From: Armigeres subalbatus
Taxonomy: Eukaryota; Arthropoda; Insecta; Diptera; Culicidae
Length of the DNA: 64,000 nucleotides
Assembly: GCF_024139115.2 (NCBI RefSeq)
Contig: NC_085139.1
Span: forward strand, 9,023,533 to 9,087,532
Reading direction: 5' to 3'
This document shows positions 56,772 through 64,000 of the stretch, one piece after another; position 1 is the first letter of the stretch; every line of letters begins with the position of its first letter. The notes under the pieces were generated by a model. That model had not been told where the DNA came from, made no database searches, and worked only from the letters and a program-made list of their open reading frames with translations. Made by a program: the position numbers and the translations under genes.

Positions 56772-57035
56772 GACATTTCTATAGAATGTCATGAATTCTC
56801 GTATGACGAACAATAAGAACTGATCCACAATCGTAGGAAGGATGGGCAATCTGCGATATCGTAAGAAGACGCAGTATGCGAACACGTTGAACTGGGTTTG
56901 CGCAAATCCCAACTATAATCGGTTCGTCGGCTATCGAGGCAAACAAACGTGTAGAGCCCGGTGCGCTACTAACAATGAGGGTGGCATAAGGCTGAGCAAG
57001 AAGGGCCATAATCATCCTCCATTGTTCGAATTCCA
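56772..57035 (+). pseudogene. Broken copy of F19
   Basis: Acceptor TTTCTATTTTTAG is kept. In the array phase the frame meets TGA after eight codons, then TAG. A block around the first strand (RYQGYTY in F19) is deleted, and a second deletion shortens the Cys-Cys loop (GKQTCRAR). The 3' half still reads NWVCANPNYNRF and GHNHPPLFEF before diverging at about 57035. Multiple independent lesions make sequencing error unlikely. Confidence 0.82.
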
Positions 57036-57262
57036 AAATCCGATATTGCGTAAACCTTTCATTAGCTTATCATATGACATCATGAAGTCCTATATCTTGG
57101 GAAAATTTTCATGTGTGGGCTCATTAAAATTTTGCATAAAGGATTTTTTTCCATACATTTTATTTGCACTCTAGTGGCCAGTTAGTGCAACGGTTCTTAA
57201 AATGTCTTCATAGTCCGATTGAAACCATCTAAATGTCGTATCGATATGTCAATTGATTGTAG

Positions 57263-57462
57263 ATTCTAAAGAGCGTGAAAACTTACTAATTGATGTCAAA
57301 AAATTGCTTGCGCCTAGAATAGCATTCGTCTTCAGTCGCAACTCCTCTATTCGCTCACTTAAAAAAAAATATGACGCTGAAAATTTTACTTTCCGTACTG
57401 GTCAGAAGTTTTCCGTAAATGGTTCCAGTTATATTTCAATTGGCAAAGTTATGTTAATTTGA
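57263..57462 (+). pseudogene. Probable truncated FLYWCH exon
   Basis: AG at 57261-57262 opens 66 codons in the array phase. Near the end it reads FTFRTGQKFSVNGSSYI, close to the first two strands of F10, F13 and F27 (GQRG, NGYSY), and then stops before any W-C or H-x-H. The acceptor tract is weak. Likely a finger cut off by a premature stop. Confidence 0.42.
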
Positions 57463-57506
57463 ACTTGTTAATATCATCTCTAATTCAAATGAAATCCTAT
57501 TTGTAG

Positions 57507-57658
57507 ATCTTCGTCCGTTTCCTGAGGACACGCAATTGGCCACCTATTCAGTGACACCAACAAAATCTCCTTCGACGCTTCTCACTATGATACATACGTG
57601 TTTTATTTCAAAGTTGAATAAACTCATGGGACGGCTCCCAATTCCAAGCGATTCGTAA
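57507..57658 (+). pseudogene. Probable decayed FLYWCH exon beside F22
   Basis: CTATTTGTAG opens 49 codons in phase. SVTPTKSPSTLL aligns with VISTKGSPQLC of F22, which begins 93 bp after this stop, suggesting a neighbouring relic of the same subfamily. No zinc ligands. Confidence 0.35.
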
Positions 57659-57750
57659 TGATAATAGCTGAAGTTATTATCATAATTGAATGTCGTAACG
57701 AAATCTTATCAACGAAAAGGAAACTAATGCAAACCTTTTTTTTTTCACAG

Positions 57751-58195
57751 CACCAATACCCGAGGCACAGTTCGTCATAAGCACCAAGGGATCACCGCAG
57801 CTGTGCATCGATGGATTCACATTTACTCGGCACATCGTGAAGGAAGACACCATCTATTGGCGGTGCACGCAATTTCGAGCCTTACGGTATGTAGTTTAAC
57901 TCAACCTGAACAGCAAACACTCTAAAGAACACGTTGTTTCCTGTATAGCTGTCCGGCGCGCCACCGTCAGCGACGAACTACCGGAGTGTTGGAAGTTGTT
58001 TGGGCAAAGCACAACCATGGCATAATGAAGCGCAGAAAACGTGGCATACTGCGTGACATTCTACTCCAGCGTAAACAGGAAAATCAGCAAGCGGTGTTTT
58101 CCGATGTGAAATATGGATCCGGGAGTAATGTTCCGGAGGAAGATTTTCCTGCCGATTACCTAGAACTCGAAGATTTTAATGTTGAATCAAAATAA
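57751..58195 (+). CDS. mod(mdg4): F22: FLYWCH unit, two exons, acidic tail
   Basis: Exons 57751-57886 and 57949-58195, intron 62 bp, acceptor TTTTTTTTTCACAG. The 126-residue product has FVISTKGSPQLCIDGFTF at 7-24, IYWRC (Cys38), RCPAR (Cys46) and KHNH (His66, His68). The phase-2 intron precedes the second Cys. The tail has a basic half (MKRRKRGILRDILLQRKQ) and an acidic half (EEDFPADYLELEDFNVE). TAA lies inside AATAAA at 58191-58196. Confidence 0.87.
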
Positions 58196-58677
58196 AAAAG
58201 TGCATTCGTACCATATTTATTATATCAGAAGTCTAAAATAAGTCATTTTTATTAACTTATTTTATGTACTACTACTAACATACATGCCAGATTTATGTTT
58301 AATCATTTCCAAATGACAAATATTGCATTTCTTATTTGAGATTTTTTTTCTAAAATTTTGTAATTAATTATTAGCTACTTCTGTTTGTCATTCTGTTTCA
58401 GTGGTATGTGTATAAATAACTTTCAAATGTTCTAATGCTAGAAATGATTTTCAAACTTTTCTCACTTTACGCTGATTTCATCAGAATTAAAGGTTCATTT
58501 CACCTCCCATAGTAGGTGATCAATCAGTATCATCCTTATTTAACATAATATTTGATTATATTTTCATTAACTTAGGTAAGTTAAGATTTTTTCACAGGTT
58601 CTATTAAACCTGCATGAATTACAGTATTTTTAATTTAAACTAAATACAATGTGATAAATTACCTTTCATTTTTTCAG
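58196..58677. other. Spacer, right part duplicated with F23
   Basis: 58490-58677 matches 59600-59762 and was duplicated together with F23/F24. Nothing else seen. Confidence 0.5.
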
Positions 58678-59100
58678 ATACCTTGACATACGACAGAAGA
58701 AATCCCGAACCACCGGCAAAGCAAGACGAATGTGAAACTGATGACGACAATCAACGGTACATGTTCATCGTCAGCCGCCGGGGAGGCATTCTTCTGGTGC
58801 ACGACAATCACATCTATCGGTCCAACATGCGACGTCAGGGACCTCAGAAGAATATACTCTACTGGGAATGCATCCGTAACCGGTCGGGGAAATGTCGCGG
58901 GCGACTCAAAAGCGAGGGAAACTGTCTCTACGTTTCCAATACATATGGTACGAATGGAATGATGAATTGTAGTACCAGATCAACTGAATTGCTGTTTATT
59001 TTCAGTGTCTCATAATCATCGTGAAGACGTGGATCGAATCAAGTGTGCTGAAGACGGTGGAACGATCACATATCGCACGTTTTTCTCAATATTTAAATAA
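58678..59100 (+). CDS. mod(mdg4): F23: FLYWCH unit with late intron
   Basis: Exons 58678-58947 and 59006-59100, intron only 58 bp and phase 1. Acceptor TTCATTTTTTCAG. The 120-residue product has FIVSRRGGILLVHDNHIY at 29-46, LYWEC (Cys64), KCRGR (Cys72), and after the intron SHNH (His92, His94). Reading through the intron loses the His pair, so splicing decides whether the finger is complete. The tail ends TYRTFFSIFK. Tandem duplicate of F24. Confidence 0.85.
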
Positions 59101-59118
59101 CTCCTGAAAAATTGTAAT

Positions 59119-59127
59119 CTGGTACTA
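59119..59127 (+). promoter_or_regulatory. TCTGGTACT variant
   Basis: One change from the element, continuing ACGTTATC. It lies 18 bp after the F23 stop and is duplicated at 60212 after F24. Another one-change copy, TAGTACCAGA at 58970, lies in the F23 intron. Confidence 0.35.
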
Positions 59128-59762
59128 CGTTATCATCTCCTATTATTCGGTACGACTGAGACGACAGTCACTACGAGTTGATAGAAAGTTATTATGTAGC
59201 CTTTCAGCCCAAGGCTGGGGAAGCAATAATGTTTCCTCAAAACAAGTCGATGTCGTGTTCCATCAACTATTAAGTTATCGTGTAGTTTGCATTATTTTGA
59301 ATAATTCATCTACTATTAGCGGAGAGAAATATCAAATAGACATGTGCGTCTAAATTAATAATCTCTCTACTGCCGGAAGTGCTTTAATTTGATTGGTAGT
59401 GTTCAAAACAATATTTCTTAAATTTTGGCTCCAATAAAACAGTTTAAAACTTCTGTTTGTCAAACTTTTTTTTGTGAGGTGTGAAACAATAAGTTTAAAA
59501 TGATTTGAATCAAAATACCAACAACATATTTTTCTCGGTACATTCATGAATTTATGATTTAAGTAAAGGTTGCTCATCCACGGTTTTTAATATTTTTTTT
59601 TCATTTCATCTCTCATGCTGGGTGTTCCATCACAATCACTCTCCTCACGTACCATACTATTTTATTATATTTGCATTATCTTGGGTAGTAATGACTTTTT
59701 AACAGGTCTAACTTTACCTGCGGGAAGTATAATATTTTTCAGTTTAAATTAAATTTTTTTAG

Positions 59763-60188
59763 ATCCTTTTAAATACGACGTCAAAGCGTACAAACCACCT
59801 GCAGAGCACGATGGATATAAAACTGATGACGACAATCAACGGTACATGTTCATCCTCAGTCGCAGGGGAGGCTTTCTACTGGTGCACGACTATCACATCT
59901 ATCGGTCTAACATGAATCGTCAGGGACCTCAGAAGAACATACTCTACTGGGAATGCATCCGTAACCGCACGGGGAAATGTAACCGTAGACTCAAAAGCGA
60001 GGGAAACAGTCTCTATGTTCGCAATACTACATATGGTATGAGTGAAATGTTGCTTTGTAGTAATAGATCAACTGAATTGCAATTTATTTTCAGTGCCCCA
60101 AAATCATCGTGAAGACGTGGATCGAATCAAGTGTGCTGTAGAAGATGGAGCGTTTACATATCGCACGTTTTTCTCGATTTTTAAATAA
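59763..60188 (+). CDS. mod(mdg4): F24: FLYWCH unit with late intron, His ligand lost
   Basis: Exons 59763-60035 and 60094-60188, intron 58 bp. Acceptor AATTTTTTTTAG. The 121-residue product parallels F23: FILSRRGGFLLVHDYHIY, LYWEC (Cys64), KCNRR (Cys72). The His pair reads VPQNH, so the first His is Gln93 and only His95 remains. The frame and splice sites are intact, which suggests either relaxed constraint after duplication or an altered fold. Confidence 0.8.
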
Positions 60189-60211
60189 CTCTGAATTTAT
60201 AAAAAATGTAA

Positions 60212-60220
60212 TCTGGTACT
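60212..60220 (+). promoter_or_regulatory. TCTGGTACT variant, duplicate
   Basis: Twin of the 59119 variant, 23 bp after the F24 stop. Confidence 0.35.
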
Positions 60221-60503
60221 ACGTTTTCATCTACCATGATTCAGAACGACTGCTTAATTAGCTTTATCAGTTGACAATCTTTCTACTGTTGAACATATTT
60301 CTAATTTAATTAGTATACCATTTTGTGATTATTATTTTTTTTTATAAAAAATGAACTGGAATCCCTGAGTGAAATATAATCTAATCATTGTTATGTTTTT
60401 ATACTGCGAATAAAAGTAGGATTGACTCATAGTTTCATTGACGCTAAAGGTCTTAATCGACTTAAACCCACCAGTGTAAAAAAAGAACTGAGTGTAGCCT
60501 AAA

Positions 60504-60512
60504 TCTAGTACC
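60504..60512 (+). promoter_or_regulatory. TCTAGTACC variant
   Basis: One change from the element, continuing ACATTG. It lies 108 bp before the exon-like frame at 60621. Confidence 0.4.
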
Positions 60513-60620
60513 ACATTGATTAACATACATATTGTTTTATAGTCTAATCAGACATAAAACTATATTTCTTGATAAACAGAATCTTGTCTAAGATATGTCG
60601 TTTCATATCAAGGCTGTTAG

Positions 60621-60817
60621 ATCCTTTGAATACTGCGTTTTTGAATCAGTTTTGCACAACATGTAAAAGATTTAATTCGAAAAATGTATTGAAGGTAACC
60701 ACTTGCCTTCCGTGGGGTGTAACCCACGACCCTCAGTACATTTCAGAAGCTAAATTTAGAAATGTGTTGTATGGTGAGCTTATGGTGTTTTTCTCTACAA
60801 CTCTGTCTAATAAATAA
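60621..60817 (+). other. Exon-like frame in array phase without FLYWCH
   Basis: Acceptor AAGGCTGTTAG (weak tract) opens 65 codons to TAA. It begins PLNTAFLNQF, nearly the start of F6 (SLNTAFLNQL), with matching DNA over about 25 bp. The remainder shows no finger. It may be a decayed F6 relative whose core was replaced. Confidence 0.35.
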
Positions 60818-61115
60818 TATCAAGTGCTGCGCTTAATTGTTCCATGTTACCTTTGATGAAAACTTGTCAAACTCGAGTAAATTTGTCCCACTGAAAAAAT
60901 TAACTTATCATTATTATATGAAACATATAATATTGTCATATCCATTCGATTCACAATCAAGTGGAACAAATTGACGCTAGTTTTGTTTAGTGCGTTCAAA
61001 TAACGAACTTAGGCAGAGTTGTCAAAAAAGCTAAAGCACTACAACGCATTTCGAAAAATGACCGCGTCTGATATTCTTCTTACGCCAACATATTTCCAAA
61101 TTGTCTTCCCTACAG

Positions 61116-61375
61116 ATTCGTCACTGGATTTCTCCGAGCGCGCCGTCTACAAGTACACATCTCGAGGAACGCAGCGCTTGTTGTGCGACGGCTTCTACTA
61201 CAGTAAAAACAAATCCTACGAATCCAGGGGCCGGGTGAACTGGAAGTGTCAACTCTACCGACATCTGCGCTGCAAAGCCAGAGCAGTTACCAAGTACATC
61301 AATGGGTATGACTACGTTCAGGTCACCAACAATGAGCACAACCATGGCAGTGATGTTATGAGGGACAAAGTGTAG
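61116..61375 (+). CDS. mod(mdg4): F25: FLYWCH alternative terminal unit
   Basis: Acceptor TGTCTTCCCTACAG then AT and TCG. The 85-residue product has YKYTSRGTQRLLCDGFYY at 11-28, NWKC (Cys44), RCKAR (Cys52) and EHNH (His74, His76). It shares ARAVT and the VxVTN strand with F7 and F9, nearly 40 kb away. The tail is ten residues. GC-rich against AT-rich flanks. Confidence 0.88.
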
Positions 61376-61931
61376 AGAAGATTCAAATTAAGGGTAAATT
61401 GTCTGTTTATGTAATTTAACTAGATTTAATTGGACGTCTCAAATTTGCATTAGAAAAGTTGGAAAACCGTCGCTATACAAATGATTTGATTAGTTGTGTT
61501 ACATGCCAGCAAAATAAAATTATTGAAAAAAAGCAATTCGTGGCACTGAACCAATAAAACAATCTGTGAAGAAAACACATTTTTTTAATACGATTATATT
61601 TTTAGGATACGAATCCGATTCATTTGGCATTCGTGAGGGACCTGCAAACAAATCCATTTCACCGTAAGGTCCGAACAGTTGGTTATCAAACTGGGAACCA
61701 TCCGAAGAAACTTGAATTTTTGTATCAACCAAGCAACATCGACATCATCGACAAGGATGGATAACGAATTAGAGAGGGAGGGAATGCAATCGTTGTAGCA
61801 TTTATTTGTAGGTTTTCAATTGTTGTGAAATAATAAAATAGAAATCAATTCACAATGAAAAACCAGGTGTTATTTTCAATTTCTTCAATATTTTTTGCGT
61901 AACCAAATTAAAATTAATCGAATTTTTGCAG
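61376..61931. other. Spacer before F26
   Basis: 61606-61764 follows a good acceptor (TATATTTTTAG) but the array phase stops after 19 codons; a 51-codon frame in phase 0 has no motif. Not annotated as an exon. Confidence 0.4.
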
Positions 61932-62307
61932 TCAACAGGAAGAAAGGAACATCGCAGTTGATGATCGATTCTCACTGCTTCAGTCGGCAACGGGTTCGGC
62001 AACGCACCATTAGATGGCGATGTGTGCACTTCAAAGCACTTCGGTGAGTGTAATTCCAAAACTTTGTATTGGTTACAAGCAGGAGCTGATGCTACTGTTG
62101 TAAATTTGTTTCCACAATTGCAGATGTATGGCGAGAGCCACAACAGACCGCAAAAATAATGGGCAAATAATTGCCCTTGACAGTGAGCACAACCATGAAG
62201 TCATAAGGCAACGACGGAAGCGAGGGGAACTCCGAGAACTGCTGGCCAAACAGCAGCTTGAGCGTTTAACCGGTCGGGTCAGTGTGAAACAGGAGTGCAA
62301 TATCTGA
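61932..62307 (+). CDS. mod(mdg4): F26: FLYWCH unit, two exons
   Basis: Exons 61932-62043 and 62124-62307, intron 80 bp. Acceptor CGAATTTTTGCAG then TC and AAC, in phase. The 97-residue product begins at the Gly turn (NRKKGTSQLMIDSHCF), so the usual first strand is cut short; the same frame is open for some codons upstream. RWRC (Cys30), RCMAR (Cys38) and EHNH (His59, His61) follow. The basic tail RQRRKRGELRELLAK is shared with F4. It ends VSVKQECNI. Confidence 0.82.
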
Positions 62308-62721
62308 GCGATATCTGATATCAGGGAAACTAACTTCGAACATTTCACTTAAATTTTTAATGCCGAAAAGTTGGAGATTTTCAATGAATCTATAAAAAAA
62401 ATTGCTGGTAAAGTAATCACAACACTGAAATATTTTCCAGTTTCATATTGAATATTGGTGTATAATATCGCTGTTGTCATTAATAAGCACGTGAATACAT
62501 TTCCAACACTAATTAGACTTTTTACAGTTGGGTGTTTGACTTGTTATTCATCATCACCTCCACACTATGCAAGCCGATTTCCAAACCATTATTGAAGTAT
62601 CTACGAAAAAAGAAAGGCCAATGTAGATCATGTGTGATTTTGTTGTTAACAACACAGTTCTGGAGGATAGAATCGAAATCACCTTTATATAATGATCAAG
62701 CGCAACAGTTGGACTGCTTAT

Positions 62722-62730
62722 TCTAGTACT
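62722..62730 (+). promoter_or_regulatory. TCTAGTACT element, copy 18
   Basis: Perfect 9-mer continuing ACACTT, 40 bp before the F27 acceptor. Confidence 0.55.
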
Positions 62731-62769
62731 ACACTTATAACCAACATACATTCCATCGTTTCTTTTCAG

Positions 62770-62984
62770 ATCCTCTTCAACCTCCGGTACTGGAGTTCAC
62801 ACCGGGGCAACGTGGTCTAAGACTAATCTTCAATGGATATACTTACAGCCGAAATGGGGGACATTCGCGCTCCATATATTGGCGTTGCTCGAAGCGCCAC
62901 AAGGGCTGCCGGGCGACAATGATAACATATTCAGACAACAGGATATTAATGAACAATCCTTATCATTGCCACGCACCTGATTGA
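62770..62984 (+). CDS. mod(mdg4): F27: FLYWCH alternative terminal unit, smallest
   Basis: Acceptor TTTCTTTTCAG then AT and CCT. The 70-residue product has LEFTPGQRGLRLIFNGYTY at 7-25, IYWRC (Cys39), GCRATM (Cys46) and YHCH (His65, His67), and stops three residues later. There is no ATG until far into the unit, so it is easily missed by standard ORF calling. Paralogue of F10, including the same first codons after the acceptor. Confidence 0.87.
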
Positions 62985-64000
62985 ACGCACTTCAAATGAA
63001 GTTCTTACCATTTTTTGCATTGTTGTTATATAATGATTGTTGATTTTCATCCTATATTTGCGGAGAAAATTTGGTTATATAAATATGAAATTGAAATATA
63101 AATATAACATATTGCTCTGATTAGTTTTTGCTTACATTGCTATATACAATAGCAATACAGTATATTCTAATGATGTTGTTAAAAAAAATATAAATGCATT
63201 GTACCATAGTACCATTGCTTATCATCAGTTACATAGCAATTAATGTGACATATACAAATATTCAAACTTTCTACAGTGACAGCTACACAAAAATTTCCCC
63301 TTGAGAAAGTCACAATCCTCATGTCGAAACGTCGAATAAATAGAATTAGTCGCCTTATAAATTCAACGACTGAGTAGTCGCCATTTTTTTTAAATTCTGT
63401 AATAAAACACTTGGTAAGCAGAATTCCCCTCGGGAATCTTGTACACGGATTTTGTTCCCATGTACCTTCAAAGAGGCGGGGTTCACCAGATTTCAGATTT
63501 TCCACACTTCTACCATGAAAACGAACAATGAAGGGTCTATTTGTTTATGATATCAGTGATGTCATGTTGCAATCAGCGATTAGCTGTCAAGCAAATTTAA
63601 CAACAACTACAGCAACAGTTTGGTGCTGCAGTTCAAAACAAAAACAAGCATCCCTTTTGGATGGAGGAATGTTTTTGGTAATTTCATTGCAGTAACAAGT
63701 GAGTTGGATGGCATAATAAATAAAAAGCAGCAATTGTTCGTTTACAAGTGACAAAAGTGATTAGTTTTGATAATTTGAATATGATGCATTGTGTTGCTAC
63801 AGGCTAGAAAAGATATTTTCAATAGAACGATGAATGTTGGTTTTTCAACACAAGTGGTTTGTAAACAAATACGTATGTGCTTTATCGGAGAAAATCAAAA
63901 TGTATACATATAATAGTTTGTGATGGTATAATCTTCAACAGCATTTCATGAAACTAATACTCTTATTTAATTGAATAGTTATTTATTTATTTCGATAACT
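62985..64000. other. Right-end spacer, no gene recognised
   Basis: AT-rich. A minus-strand frame at 63179-63505 lies in what looks like a dispersed repeat (CATGTCGAAACGTCGA on the plus strand pattern nearby). No further FLYWCH unit before the window edge. Confidence 0.4.

Noticed and set aside
61606..61764. Possible exon after TATATTTTTAG
   Set aside because: Stops after 19 codons in the array phase; the longer frame is out of phase and shows no motif.
1..64000. CRISPR-like regular repeats
   Set aside because: The tandem and dispersed repeats are satellites, minisatellites and MITEs of an animal genome without spacer structure.

Overview
This is TE-rich animal DNA, most likely from a culicine mosquito such as Aedes. 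The evidence is a Juan-like Jockey-clade non-LTR element, tRNA-derived SINEs, hAT copies with 8-bp target duplications, many MITEs and foldbacks, and long degenerate satellites. No bacterial-style genes, rRNA genes, true tRNA genes or CRISPR arrays were seen.

The host sequence is one long array of small C-terminal coding units on the + strand. I count 27 open FLYWCH zinc-finger units (F1-F27 below), one FLYWCH pseudo-exon, several probable relics, one intact three-exon unit resembling DUF4806, and one broken copy of that unit. Each unit starts directly at a splice acceptor, usually without its own ATG. Each uses the same reading phase: two nucleotides complete a split codon, then the unit's frame runs to a stop. 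This is the layout expected of mutually exclusive 3'-terminal exons that share a common 5' part. In Diptera the known gene with many alternative FLYWCH 3' exons is mod(mdg4), a BTB chromatin and insulator factor whose transcripts can be trans-spliced in Drosophila. I therefore read the window as an interior piece of the alternative-exon region of a mosquito mod(mdg4) locus. The common BTB exons are not in the window, so the assignment is an inference.

Layout: 1-1205 holds a possible unit tail, a relic and F1. 1961-11400 is transposons and repeats: a heptamer array split by a hAT, a foldback, and a Juan-like element. 11678-17669 holds F2-F6 and the two DUF4806-like units. 17945-20925 is an 11-bp satellite. 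21904-29629 holds F7-F12 with a foldback between F9 and F10. 30130-36860 is nested transposons. 37748-46498 holds F13-F20, including a duplicated two-exon module. 46499-56390 is mostly repeats and MITEs. 56397-62984 holds F21-F27.

A near-palindromic element, TCTAGTACT (often followed by a purine or T, then CA), occurs about 18 times as a perfect 9-mer and several more times with one change. It lies almost entirely in the spacers between coding units. It is the strongest unexplained signal and could mark internal promoters, boundaries or trans-splicing signals. In six units the stop codon lies inside an AATAAA hexamer, which suggests extremely compact 3' ends.
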